Shown: piece after piece, positions 11,556 through 21,810 of the stretch
How positions within the stretch are numbered: position 1 is the first letter of the stretch
Layout of the letters: every line of letters begins with the position of its first letter
Source of the DNA: Bacilli bacterium
GTDB lineage: Bacteria; Bacillota; Bacilli; Bacillales; Amphibacillaceae
Assembly (NCBI GenBank): GCA_012838505.1
Contig: DUPD01000048.1
Coordinates: forward strand, 1-64,000
Direction: 5' to 3'
DNA: 64,000 bases
Translations under genes and position numbers: made by a program
Notes under the pieces: model-generated
Told to the model about the DNA's origin: nothing
What the model saw: the letters and a program-made list of their open reading frames with translations, nothing else
Database searches by the model: none

Positions 11556-12524
11556 CTACGCCCACCACATGTCGGCGGCTTCTTCTGAGATGTTAATGCT
11601 TTTTAGATTTTGAACGGCTTTCATAAAGCCCTCTTCTACTGACATGATTGGATCTTCGTGCTCGATACTAATCACGTAGTCGTAGCCGTATGTTCTAAGT
11701 GCGCTAATGATGTCACTCCAAACTTGGATGCTGTGACCGTAGCCGACTGAGCGGAATGTCCATGCGCGTGTTTGCACGTGGTCGTATGGTTGCATGTCCG
11801 TTAAGCCGTACATGTTGACATTATCCTGATCGATGTACGTATCCTTCGCATGGAAATGATGAATCGCACCTGCTTTTCCTAAGATTTTAATTGCAGCTAC
11901 TGGGTCAATTCCTTGCCACCATAAATGACTTGGATCGAGATTTGCTCCAATCGCTGGTCCAGTTGCTTCGCGTAATTTTAACATCGTGTAAGGTGTATGG
12001 ACAAGAAAGCCTGCGTGTAACTCAATTCCGATCTTCACATTGTTTTCTTCAGCAAGATCGTTAATTTCTTTCCAATAAGGAATTAACTTATGCTCCCACT
12101 GCCATTTTAAAATGTCACTATATTCGTTTGGCCATGGTGTGACAGGCCAGTTTGGTTGCTTAGCATCTTCACTATCTCCTGCTGTTCCTGAGAATGTGTT
12201 CACGACTGGGACACCCATTAAACCAGCTAATTTAATCGTTTTTCGTAAAACTTCGTCCGATCGACGTGCATAGTCTTTATCCGGTGAAATCGGGTTGTCA
12301 TGACAGCTAAATGCACTAATTGTCAAACCGCGTTCCTTCACTTTAGCTAAATATGCCTCTCGTTCTGATTCGCTTGCTAGTAATTGATCAAGTTTAGCGT
12401 GTGCATCACCTGGGTTACCACCCGTTCCGATTTCAACTGCATCAAGTCCTGCATCACTCACATAATCAAGCATTTCTTCAAATGATTTTTCACCAAATAG
12501 TACGGTAAATACGCCTAGTTTCAT
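11556..12524 (-). CDS. Sugar phosphate isomerase/epimerase family (TIM barrel)
   Basis: 322 aa; MKLGVFTVLFGEKSFEEMLDYVSDAGLDAVEIG, GANLDPSHLWWQGIDP, HAKDT. Confidence 0.92.
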   Translation of the reverse strand: MKLGVFTVLFGEKSFEEMLDYVSDAGLDAVEIGTGGNPGDAHAKLDQLLASESEREAYLAKVKERGLTISAFSCHDNPISPDKDYARRSDEVLRKTIKLAGLMGVPVVNTFSGTAGDSEDAKQPNWPVTPWPNEYSDILKWQWEHKLIPYWKEINDLAEENNVKIGIELHAGFLVHTPYTMLKLREATGPAIGANLDPSHLWWQGIDPVAAIKILGKAGAIHHFHAKDTYIDQDNVNMYGLTDMQPYDHVQTRAWTFRSVGYGHSIQVWSDIISALRTYGYDYVISIEHEDPIMSVEEGFMKAVQNLKSINISEEAADMWWA

Positions 12525-12548
12525 TAATGATTCCTCCTAAAAAATTGA

Positions 12549-13577
12549 TTAATTAATTTTTACTCGCTTGCCTGTTTCACTCGATTCCAGAGCTGCGAGA
12601 ATAATGTTTAATGATTTTAGTCCTTCTTCGCCAGTAATGAGTGGGGCACGATCGTTTTGAATTGCATCAACAAAATGGTCAACAACATGTGAGCTTGTTT
12701 GGCCACCTGCATCGTTTGATTGAATTTGTCCGAGTTCATAATTGACTTTTCGTCCATCGGTATAATTGGCAATCAAGCTGTATGTTGGATCATCTTCAAG
12801 TCTTAATGTTCCCTTTTCACCATATATAACGGTTGAATTATCTTCATTTGTGTTATAAGCCCAGCTTGCTGTTAGCGTTCCGATGATACCTGATTCACTT
12901 TTTAATAAGCAAACTGCATTGTCATCCACTGTTGAATCGTCTTTCGCATTCGTTTCGACCATGGCCGCTACTTCAGTAAATTCTTCACCTAAAATATAGC
13001 GGATCACATCTGATTTATGGACGCCTAAGTCACCCATTGCACCGATAAATGCTTCTTCTTTTTTGAAAAACCAACTTTCTTTTCCGTCAATACTCCAGCC
13101 TTCTGGACCACCGTGGCCAAATGCTGTTCTAAAACTATAAATTTTCCCTAATTCTTCTGCTTCAATTAGCTCTTTTGCTTTTTGATGTGAGGCAACGAAA
13201 CGTTGGTTATGAGCGATCATCAGTTGACGATCATTCGCTTTTGCTGCTTCAATCATTGCTAAGCCTTCTTCGTATGATGTTGCCATCGGTTTTTCACAGA
13301 GAACGTGTGCTCCTGCTTCTAACGCTGCGATTGAGACCGGTGCATGAAGATAGTTTGGTAAACAAACACTGACGATATCTGGTTTAATCTGCTCAAGTAA
13401 GACTTGATAATCTGTAAAAGCTTCTGCACCATATTGTTCAGCAGTTTCTTTCACTCGTTCTGGCACGATGTCACAAACAGCAACAATTTCAACATTTGGA
13501 TTTGCCTGATATTCTGGTAAGTGACGCATCCGTGCAATGCTTCCACATCCAATTACGGCTACACGATATTTTTTCAT
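12549..13577 (-). CDS. Gfo/Idh/MocA family oxidoreductase
   Basis: 342 aa; VAVIGCGSIARMRHLPEY, HVLCEKPMATSYEEGLAMIEA. Confidence 0.95.
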   Translation of the reverse strand: MKKYRVAVIGCGSIARMRHLPEYQANPNVEIVAVCDIVPERVKETAEQYGAEAFTDYQVLLEQIKPDIVSVCLPNYLHAPVSIAALEAGAHVLCEKPMATSYEEGLAMIEAAKANDRQLMIAHNQRFVASHQKAKELIEAEELGKIYSFRTAFGHGGPEGWSIDGKESWFFKKEEAFIGAMGDLGVHKSDVIRYILGEEFTEVAAMVETNAKDDSTVDDNAVCLLKSESGIIGTLTASWAYNTNEDNSTVIYGEKGTLRLEDDPTYSLIANYTDGRKVNYELGQIQSNDAGGQTSSHVVDHFVDAIQNDRAPLITGEEGLKSLNIILAALESSETGKRVKIN

Positions 13578-14336
13578 TTAAACGATTCCTCTTTTCTCTA
13601 AATAGTGATAACTGATTTGAATACTCTCTAATGGATCAATTCGACTCTCATCTTGCTCAACAATCCACCACTCAGGTTTACCCTTTGTTAAGATTGACTC
13701 TAAATCTAAACCGCCAGTCCCTAACTCAGCAAAAAATTGTTCATCATCTGTCGTCATATCTTTCAAATGAATCAGTGCTGTCCGATCTTGATAGCGTTTG
13801 ATCCATTCAAGCGGATCTTCACCAGCTTTTTGAAGCCAATAAAGGTCAAGTTCTGCTTTCAAATACTCCGCTGGCACTTGATCATAAAGATAAGCTAAAA
13901 CAGTTTGTCCATTTGGCATCTGCTCTAATTCAAAATCATGATTGTGATAGCAAAGCTCTAATCCAGCTGCCTTCAGCTGTTTACCAACCTGAATTAAAAG
14001 TTGAGCCAGTTCTTGATAAAAATCCGGGTGACGATCTTCAGGTAAAACAAATGGACAGACGACGAATTGATTTCCTAAGATTTTTTGATCAGCAATCACT
14101 TGATCAAGATTATTCTTTAACTCTTCGATTGAGACGTGATTACCAGCCACCTTCAGATCTAGTCGATCAAGGGTTGCTTTTAATTCGCGTACAGTGAGAT
14201 CGCCGTAACCAGCAAGCTCAACACCGTGATAACCAATTTTGGCGACACGTTCTAATGTACCGACAAAATCATTTGCTAACGCATCTCTTAATGTAAACAA
14301 CTGAACTGCTACAGGTCTTCGTGTCATCTCATTCAC
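13578..14336 (-). CDS. Sugar phosphate isomerase/epimerase family (TIM barrel)
   Basis: 252 aa; [50 protein letters not shown]. Confidence 0.92.
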   Translation of the reverse strand: MNEMTRRPVAVQLFTLRDALANDFVGTLERVAKIGYHGVELAGYGDLTVRELKATLDRLDLKVAGNHVSIEELKNNLDQVIADQKILGNQFVVCPFVLPEDRHPDFYQELAQLLIQVGKQLKAAGLELCYHNHDFELEQMPNGQTVLAYLYDQVPAEYLKAELDLYWLQKAGEDPLEWIKRYQDRTALIHLKDMTTDDEQFFAELGTGGLDLESILTKGKPEWWIVEQDESRIDPLESIQISYHYLEKRGIV

Positions 14337-15055
14337 CCCTTCCTCGATATCGATTCGATCGGTTCAACATGACCATATTGATGCTCTGGAGCACCTGGCG
14401 AGGCTGCCCATAAGACTGCATTTCGAATCACTTTTTGGATATTTTCATTATGATAGGTCGGATATGTTTCATGACCAGGACGGAAATAAAAGATCTTGCC
14501 TTTTCCTCGTCGATAAGTGGCACCACTTCTGAAAACTTCGCCACCTTCAAACCAGCTAATAAAAACTAACTCCTCTGGTGTTGGCACATCAAAGTGCTCA
14601 CCATACATTTCCTCTTGCTCAAGCTCAAAATATGAATCAAGCCCCACAACAATTGGGTGACTCGGATCAACAACCCATAATCGTTCACGCTCACCGACTT
14701 CACGCCACTTTAAATCACAGCCTGTTCCCATTAATTGTTTGAAAATTTTCGAAAAATGACCTGAGTGGAGCACGATCAAACCCATTCCAGCTAAAACACG
14801 TTGATGAACTTTATCAACAATTGCTTGCTCAACTTCATCATGCGCTAAGTGTCCCCACCACAGCAGCACATCAGCCTCTGCTAAGACTTGATCCGTTAGA
14901 CCATGTTCCGGTTCATCTAAAGTAGCTGTTGTCACATCATGCCCAGCTTCACGCAAAAATTCAGCAATCGCACCATGAATCCCTTTTGGATAGATTTCAG
15001 CCACTCGTGGATTCAATTTTTCATGACGATTCTCGTTCCAAATAACGATATTCAT
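14333..15055 (-). CDS. ThuA-like protein
   Basis: 240 aa; [61 protein letters not shown]. Confidence 0.92.
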   Translation of the reverse strand: MNIVIWNENRHEKLNPRVAEIYPKGIHGAIAEFLREAGHDVTTATLDEPEHGLTDQVLAEADVLLWWGHLAHDEVEQAIVDKVHQRVLAGMGLIVLHSGHFSKIFKQLMGTGCDLKWREVGERERLWVVDPSHPIVVGLDSYFELEQEEMYGEHFDVPTPEELVFISWFEGGEVFRSGATYRRGKGKIFYFRPGHETYPTYHNENIQKVIRNAVLWAASPGAPEHQYGHVEPIESISRKG

Positions 15056-15068
15056 TTATGTCACCCCT

Positions 15069-16100
15069 TTAGTTAAAATTTACGCGACGTTTTTCATGAC
15101 CTGATTGATAAATCGCATTGATCATTTCTTGTGTCTTCAGTGCTTCTTCTGCAGGTATATCTAATTCAGCTTTGCCTTGTAGCGTATCGTAAAAATTATT
15201 GATTTGCTTAACATGACTAACGCCCCAATAGCCTTTCACACCATCTTCATAAGCAAATGTTTCTAGAGGGTTATTGTCAGCAATAAAAACTTGACCATTA
15301 TTTAAAGTAACTGTCGCCTGATCAGCGACCATTTTAGCAATTCCTTTTTCACAATGGAGTTCAATCTCAACAGGTGCGTCATACGTATAGTAATTAATCG
15401 CATGAAAGGCTGTCACAACACCATTTTGGTAAGCAATCACACCTTCAGCTGCATCCTCTACTTCAATAATCTCATGTGCGCGGTTACTAATTGTCGCATC
15501 GACGTACTTTAAATCACTGTTGACAAACCAACGCATCAAGTCCATCGTATGAATCGCTTGGTCAATCACGACCCCGCCACCTTCTTTATCCCAAGTTCCT
15601 TTCCAATCGCTCTTTTGGTAGTATTCATCTGAACGATCCCATGTAACTGAAAGTTTTCCTGACTTAATTGCCCCTAAGTCGCCACTTTCAATCATTTTCT
15701 TAATTAATTGCGAACCTGGGTTGTAACGATTTTGAAAAATAACGCCTAAAGTGACGTCTGCTTCATTGGCTGCTTCAATCATATCTACAGCATCCTGATA
15801 ATGAATCGCCATCGGTTTTTCTGTTAAAACATGAAGCCCTTTTTTAGTTGCTTCAATCGTAACTGGCGCATGAAGGTGATGCGGTAATGCAATATGAATC
15901 ACATCTAGATTTTCTTGTTCAAACATTTCCAAATAGTCATAATATGCACGACACTGGTAAAGTTCAGCCTTCTGATCTGCGCGATCTTCTTTCACATCAC
16001 AAACTGCAACTAATTCCGCATCCTCACGCGCAACAACAGAAGCTGCATGCATCGGGAAAACATTCCCACAACCAATAATTCCAACTCTCAATTGAGTCAT
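15069..16100 (-). CDS. Gfo/Idh/MocA family oxidoreductase
   Basis: 343 aa; RVGIIGCGNVFPMHAAS, HVLTEKPMAIHYQDAVDMIEAA. Confidence 0.95.
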   Translation of the reverse strand: MTQLRVGIIGCGNVFPMHAASVVAREDAELVAVCDVKEDRADQKAELYQCRAYYDYLEMFEQENLDVIHIALPHHLHAPVTIEATKKGLHVLTEKPMAIHYQDAVDMIEAANEADVTLGVIFQNRYNPGSQLIKKMIESGDLGAIKSGKLSVTWDRSDEYYQKSDWKGTWDKEGGGVVIDQAIHTMDLMRWFVNSDLKYVDATISNRAHEIIEVEDAAEGVIAYQNGVVTAFHAINYYTYDAPVEIELHCEKGIAKMVADQATVTLNNGQVFIADNNPLETFAYEDGVKGYWGVSHVKQINNFYDTLQGKAELDIPAEEALKTQEMINAIYQSGHEKRRVNFN

Positions 16101-16116
16101 ATTAACCCCTCCTTTA

Positions 16117-16130
16117 TGATAACGCTTTCA
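16117..16130 (-). promoter_or_regulatory. cre (CcpA) site upstream of Gfo/Idh-ThuA operon
   Basis: Minus strand TGAAAGCGTTATCA is an exact match to TGWAANCGNTNWCA. Confidence 0.75.
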
Positions 16131-16246
16131 AGTAGACAATTTAATTGATTACTTTTCTATATACTAATATAATAACGTCAGATCAACAAAATAAATATAG
16201 ATAATTTTATAAAAACATACACTATTTTGCTAAAGGAGTTTTTATC

Positions 16247-17011
16247 TTGTGGATTGGACACTGTAATTATTCGTATCACTTAGAAGGCTACGAAGATATT
16301 CGGCATCAGAGCTACGATTCTTTTCTAATGCGACTCCAAACAGAAGGATTAGCCGAGGCGACAATTGAAGATCAACACTTCGCACTAGAGTACGGTGATA
16401 TTATCCTAGTCCCTTCAGGATGCTATTATCATTTAAAAGTGCATCCTGATACACCGAGTGGTGATTTTCACATTTTTGCTAATGGTGATTGGATTGATCA
16501 ATGGTGGGCTGAATTAAACCAACCTTTTCATGTTAAAGTGAGTGATGCTAGACAAATGACAACGTTGTGGAATTTTCTCTCAACTGAAACAAGACGTCCA
16601 CCAACAGAGCAAAATCATGAATTAATCGGCTACTTTTTCAAAAGTATTTGTTTATTAATTAAACAAGAGACAATAGCTCGTTCAGCAAAAAAACGCCCCT
16701 TTGTTGTGACTGAGATGATGCGCTATATCGAAGAGCATGCGCTTGATACATTTATGATTGAGGAGGTTGCTAGGAGTGTTGACCTGAGTGTGTCTAGATC
16801 GGTTCACCTGTTTAAGGAATATACCGGAAAGACGATGATTGAATACGCGCATGATATTCGATTAACTGCAGCAATTAGTCAAATGAAATATACAAATATG
16901 ACACTTGATCACATTGCTGAAAACTGTGGTTTTGGTAATTATCCATACTTTCATCGCGTTTTCAAAAAAGCATATGGACAAGCGCCTGGTCAATACCGAC
17001 GATCACTGTAA
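16247..17011 (+). CDS. AraC family transcriptional regulator
   Basis: 254 aa; N-terminal cupin-like region, C-terminal HTH IAENCGFGNYPYFHRVFKKAYGQAPGQYRRS; divergent from sugar operon. Confidence 0.92.
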   Translation: MWIGHCNYSYHLEGYEDIRHQSYDSFLMRLQTEGLAEATIEDQHFALEYGDIILVPSGCYYHLKVHPDTPSGDFHIFANGDWIDQWWAELNQPFHVKVSDARQMTTLWNFLSTETRRPPTEQNHELIGYFFKSICLLIKQETIARSAKKRPFVVTEMMRYIEEHALDTFMIEEVARSVDLSVSRSVHLFKEYTGKTMIEYAHDIRLTAAISQMKYTNMTLDHIAENCGFGNYPYFHRVFKKAYGQAPGQYRRSL

Positions 17012-17035
17012 CACATCCATTTCACAATGCGATAA

Positions 17036-17067
17036 AGAAAAAGGCCTTACTTATTTAAAGTGAGGCC
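17036..17067 (-). terminator. Rho-independent terminator of ABC permease operon
   Basis: Minus strand GGCCTCACTTTAAATAAGTAAGGCC then TTTTTCTTT. Confidence 0.7.
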
Positions 17068-17079
17068 CATAACATTCAT

Positions 17080-17901
17080 TTACTTTATCGCGCCTTCAGC
17101 TACACCTTCAATAATATGCTTTTGCGCAAAGAAATAAAGCACAATGACAGGTATAATCGCTAATGTTAAACCGGCTAAGGCTAAATGCCACTGCTTCGTA
17201 TACTGACCGAAAAAGAAGAACATCCGTAACGGAATTGTGGCGGATTTTTGACTGAGTACTAATGAAGGTAACAAATAGTCATTCCAAATCCAAATCACAT
17301 TCAAGATCATCACTGTCACAGTAATCGGCTTCAGCATTGGAAATATAATCGTCCAAAAAATTCTCCATCGTGAAGCTCCGTCAATCATTGCCGCTTCATC
17401 TAAGGATACTGGAATCCCCTTAACAGCACCGTGGTATAGAAAAATCGACAAACTTGAACCAAAACCTAAATACATAAAGATGAGCCCAGACGTATTTAAT
17501 AGATCGATTCGCCCAAAAATTGAGATTAATGGAATCATCACTGATTGGAATGGGATTAACATTGCAGCGACAAACACTAGAAAAAACACGCCACTTAGCT
17601 TACTCTTATTTCTCGCTAGCGCATAAGCTGCCATTGATGAGAAAACAATAATAATTAACACACTTAAAAAAGTGACAATAAATGAGTTAGTCAGTGCATT
17701 CAAGAAATCTAGATCAATAAAAGCTTGGACAAAATTATCAAACTTCCACTCACTCGGTAAACTTAGTACATTTGAAAAGATCTCAAACTTTGATTTAAAT
17801 GCATTAACGATCATTAAATAAAATGGTGACAGCCAAATTAACGCAATGATTGTGCTCGCGATTGTTAAGATGATTTTTGATTGACGTTTTTTACTTATCA
17901 T
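17080..17901 (-). CDS. Carbohydrate ABC transporter permease (MalG-like)
   Basis: 273 aa; EAAMIDGASRWRIFWTIIFPMLKPI. Confidence 0.95.
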   Translation of the reverse strand: MISKKRQSKIILTIASTIIALIWLSPFYLMIVNAFKSKFEIFSNVLSLPSEWKFDNFVQAFIDLDFLNALTNSFIVTFLSVLIIIVFSSMAAYALARNKSKLSGVFFLVFVAAMLIPFQSVMIPLISIFGRIDLLNTSGLIFMYLGFGSSLSIFLYHGAVKGIPVSLDEAAMIDGASRWRIFWTIIFPMLKPITVTVMILNVIWIWNDYLLPSLVLSQKSATIPLRMFFFFGQYTKQWHLALAGLTLAIIPVIVLYFFAQKHIIEGVAEGAIK

Positions 17902-18761
17902 TATAACTCCACCTCACGTTTCTTATTGACGTAAACTTGTGTCAAAGCAACGACGGCAACTAAAATAAAGAATATGACTGCTTTTGATTGAGCATAGGCC
18001 ATATCATATCGACTAAAAGCAGTATTATATATCTCCATCGCTAACATTTCTGTTGAGCCGTAAGGACCACCATTTGTTAAGGCTAAATTTTGATCATACA
18101 ATTTAAAGGCATTCGATAATGTTAGAAATAGACTAACGGTAAATGCCGGTGCAACGAGTGGAAACTTGATCCGCCAAAACCGCTGAAAAGCACTTGCGCC
18201 ATCAATTTCAGCAGCTTCTAGTAATTCTTGTGGTACACCTTGTAAATATGAAATATAAATAATCATAATGTAACCAGCATATTGCCAGACGTTTAAAATA
18301 ACTAAACCCCAAAAACCAGTTTCAGCATTTGACAACCAACCTTGTAAAAAGCTAAGATCAAATAGTTTCCCAACCGCATCAAAGCCACTAATAAAAATAA
18401 ACTGCCAAATGAACCCTAAGATTAAGCCCCCAATTAAATTCGGCATAAAAAAGATTGTTCTTAAGCCATTGCTTATTTTTATTTTTTGTGTCACAAGTAC
18501 AGCTAAACCTAAGCCAAGCACATTAACAATCACAATTGAAGTGATCGCAAATTTTATCGTAAAAACTAATGAATCAATAAAACGTTGATCACTAAAAATC
18601 GCAAAATAATTATCCAAACCTAAAAATGTTGTTGCTCTTAAGCCATTCCAGTCTGTAAATGTATAGTAAAAACCGTACAGAAATGGAAAAAATACAACAA
18701 CGACTAAAGCAAATAAAGCTGGTAGAAGAAAAAGCCAAAATGATAAATTCTTATTATTCAT
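17901..18761 (-). CDS. Carbohydrate ABC transporter permease (MalF-like)
   Basis: 286 aa; EAAEIDGASAFQRFWRIKFPLVAPA. Confidence 0.95.
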   Translation of the reverse strand: MNNKNLSFWLFLLPALFALVVVVFFPFLYGFYYTFTDWNGLRATTFLGLDNYFAIFSDQRFIDSLVFTIKFAITSIVIVNVLGLGLAVLVTQKIKISNGLRTIFFMPNLIGGLILGFIWQFIFISGFDAVGKLFDLSFLQGWLSNAETGFWGLVILNVWQYAGYIMIIYISYLQGVPQELLEAAEIDGASAFQRFWRIKFPLVAPAFTVSLFLTLSNAFKLYDQNLALTNGGPYGSTEMLAMEIYNTAFSRYDMAYAQSKAVIFFILVAVVALTQVYVNKKREVEL

Positions 18762-18844
18762 GCATTAAACCTCCTAAGCCTTTTTTCTGACACAATCACT
18801 TGGTGTATTTGGTAAAAACGAAGGCTATTAATCAAGTAAAAATA

Positions 18845-18882
18845 AAGCGACTAACGAGCAAACTCAATTCTGTTAGTCGCTT
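18845..18882 (-). terminator. Intercistronic hairpin between binding protein and permeases
   Basis: AAGCGACTAAC...GTTAGTCGCTT between binding-protein stop and permease start. Confidence 0.6.
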
Positions 18883-18892
18883 ATTATTTTGA

Positions 18893-20194
18893 TTATTGTC
18901 TAGCACTTTCCCATGATTCTTTTGACGTTTGTAACACTTCTTCCCACGTCGCTTCATCAACTAGGTATTTCTGGAACTCAGATGCTAACACGTCCTCATT
19001 CCAACCGATTGGTGTTGCCATAAATGTCCACCCAATCGTCTTCTCATCTAAAGAATATTGATAAACATCTTGTGATAATGGATCAGCAATCCGATCCGCA
19101 TCATAACCATCATATGCCGGAATGAATTTGAACTCATCTAAGACAAATTCTTTACCTTGATCAGATGTATACATCCAATCTAAGAAATCTTTCGCCGCTT
19201 GAATTTCTTGATCCGATTTATTTTTGTTCACTGCCCAATATTGCGGTACACCTACAGGTAAATGATCCTCAAATTCACCTTCAAATGGCATTGCAATCAT
19301 TCCAATCCCATTTTCAGCAAACTCTTGATCCATTTGCTCAACAGTTGGATAAATCCAGTTCCCTTGCTGAATCACAGCAACTTTTCCAGTTGAAAAGAGT
19401 TGTTCAACTTGCATTGAATAATCTAAGCTAAGCACAGGTTGAACAGAATATTGGCTCTGTAAATCAAGCATTCTCTTCATCTGATCGCCATACTCAAAAT
19501 TAATCGTTTCAGCGCCGAACGTTGTCATAATATCGCTATTAAATTCTGGTGCAATATAGTGATTGGCTAAATGATTCCCCATTACCCATAGTTCCATTGC
19601 TGGAAAAGCTACAACGGCATCTAGCCCTAGCTCTTCTTTATTCGCATCAATTTCTGCAAAGGCAGCTTCTAAGGCATCAAAAGTGGTAAGTGACTTCGGA
19701 TCAATGCCCACCTGATCAAAAACTTCTTTATTATAAATCAGCCCGTATCCTTCTTGAGCAAATGGTAAGCCTAATACTTCACCACCATCTTCAATTCCAT
19801 TTAAAGTTCCTTCCAGGGCAAGTGAGGCCGCTTCCGTATCAGATAAATCTGCTAAATAATCACGATACTCATCTAACTCTGTTGGACCACCAATGTTAAA
19901 AATAACCGGTTCATCACCTGAAGACATCTGAGCTTTTAATGATGCTGCATAGTCGCTTCCGCCACCAACTGTTTGAACCGTTAAATTAACATGATCATTT
20001 TCTTCCATATACAATTCAATCAACTCTTCAAATTGATCTCTAAATTCTACTTTAAACTGAAAAATATCAACATCTACTGCTTCTCCAGAACCTGAAGATT
20101 GTTTGTCACCCGAATCTGACGCGCAACCTGTGAATAAAAGCCCAGTAGCAATTAAAAACATGAAAATAATACTGATTTTTCTCTTCATAATCAA
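18893..20194 (-). CDS. Extracellular sugar-binding lipoprotein (ABC transporter)
   Basis: 433 aa; lipobox LLFTGCAS; substrate-binding-protein architecture. Confidence 0.95.
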   Translation of the reverse strand: MIMKRKISIIFMFLIATGLLFTGCASDSGDKQSSGSGEAVDVDIFQFKVEFRDQFEELIELYMEENDHVNLTVQTVGGGSDYAASLKAQMSSGDEPVIFNIGGPTELDEYRDYLADLSDTEAASLALEGTLNGIEDGGEVLGLPFAQEGYGLIYNKEVFDQVGIDPKSLTTFDALEAAFAEIDANKEELGLDAVVAFPAMELWVMGNHLANHYIAPEFNSDIMTTFGAETINFEYGDQMKRMLDLQSQYSVQPVLSLDYSMQVEQLFSTGKVAVIQQGNWIYPTVEQMDQEFAENGIGMIAMPFEGEFEDHLPVGVPQYWAVNKNKSDQEIQAAKDFLDWMYTSDQGKEFVLDEFKFIPAYDGYDADRIADPLSQDVYQYSLDEKTIGWTFMATPIGWNEDVLASEFQKYLVDEATWEEVLQTSKESWESARQ

Positions 20195-20567
20195 CTCTCC
20201 TTTTATTAAAAAACGATTTACTTACATGCAATATCGTTTGCTGTAAAATAATAACTTTATATTGCAAGCGATCGCACAATAAGTCGCTTTTATAATAACA
20301 ATATTCAACGCCGTTTGCAAGCGTTTTCTTTTTCGTTTTATTATTTTTTAAAAAAAATATGTTATCTCCACCAGTCAAACATCCTTTTCTTTAATTAAAT
20401 ATATTATAAAATTTCAGATATCATAAAGAATCAAGCTTAACTATATATATAACTATGCTAACGATTGCCTCTTTTCCCTGAACACTTAAGTTGATAAAGA
20501 AGTTATTTATTTTAAAATATAACTTTTATTGGTTGACTAGTTTGTTTTTTAGTGTTTAAATAATAGG

Positions 20568-20581
20568 TGAAAGCGTTTGCA
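20568..20581 (+). promoter_or_regulatory. Near-consensus cre site upstream of decayed CGTase-like gene
   Basis: TGAAAGCGTTTGCA, one mismatch to TGWAANCGNTNWCA; candidate -35 TTGACT at 20533. Confidence 0.5.
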
Positions 20582-20595
20582 TGTAGTCAAAAGGA

Positions 20596-21810
20596 GTGAT
20601 GCTTTTAGATGTTAATTATTCACAAGAGGTAATCTATCAAATCGTAACTGACAGATTCAAAGATGGTGATCCATCAAACAATCCATCAGGGGAATTATTT
20701 AGTTCAGACTGTTCAGATTTAACTAAATACTGCGGTGGTGACTGGCAAGGTATTATTGAAGAAATTGAGAGTGGTTATTTACCTGATATGGGAATCACAA
20801 CTCTTTGGATTTCGCCACCTGTTGAAAATGTTTTTGGACTTCATCCAGAAGGTTTCTCTTCATATCATGGCTATTGGGCACGAGATTTTAAAAGACCAAA
20901 TCCATTTATGGGTGATCTTAATGACTTTACTCAATTAATTAATACTGCACATACCCACGATATAAAGATCGTTATTGATTTTGTTCCTAACCATACTTCT
21001 CCAGTCGACATCGAAGATGGTTCACTTTATGATGATGGCGATTTATTAGGAAATTACTCAAATGATCAAAATGATTATTTTTATAAAAAATGGTGGTTCT
21101 GATTTTTCGAGTTACGAAGATGGTATATACCGAAATTTATATGATCTTGCAAGTTTAAACCTACACAATCCAGTAATAGATGCCTATTTAAAAGATGCCA
21201 TTCGAATGTGGCTCGACTTAGGAGTAGACGGAATTAGAGTGGATGCTGTTGCCCATATGCCACTAGGTTGGCAAAAGACCTTTACTGACACCATCTATCA
21301 CCATAATCCTGTTTTTATATTTGGGGAGTGGTTTACAAGCACTGAAGGAAGCGACGAATTCCATCACTTCGCTAATCATAGCAGCATGAGTGTACTTGAT
21401 TTTAGATTTGCTCAGGTTGTTCAACAAGTTCTTAGAAATAATCAAGGTACGATGTATGATCTATCTAACATGCTCATAAGTACGGAGGCTCAATATGACC
21501 ATGCCCATGAACAAGTGACTTTTATCGATAACCATGACATCAAGAGGAGTCCCAACTATATATTATGGAACTGAAGCCTATCTAACTGGTGAAGGTGATC
21601 CGAATAACAGGAAAATGCTTGATACCTTTGACCAAACAACAACTGCATATCAAGTCATTCAAAAACTCGCCCCATTACGAAAATTAAACAACGCTCTCTC
21701 ATTTGGCGATACAACAGAAGGAAATCCAAATAGATTCTCTAGCTGTCCGGATCAACTGGAAATTCTATTGGAAAGAGCTCTTACTACTATTATACGAGGA
21801 GGTTATTACA
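20596..21810 (+). pseudogene. Cyclodextrin glucanotransferase-like GH13, frameshifted and internally deleted
   Basis: Three overlapping frames: [23 protein letters not shown]..., SSYEDGIYRNLYDLASLN...[35 protein letters not shown]; 3' truncated. Confidence 0.88.

Noticed and set aside
20262-20330. LacI/cre-like palindromes (ATTGCAAGCGATCGCACAAT, TGCAAGCGTTTTCT) upstream of the binding-protein gene
   Set aside because: Two or more mismatches to cre consensus; plausible operator but not strong enough to call.
20106-20378. Minus-strand 90-aa ORF at the binding-protein start
   Set aside because: Out-of-frame overlap with the lipoprotein signal peptide and its promoter region.
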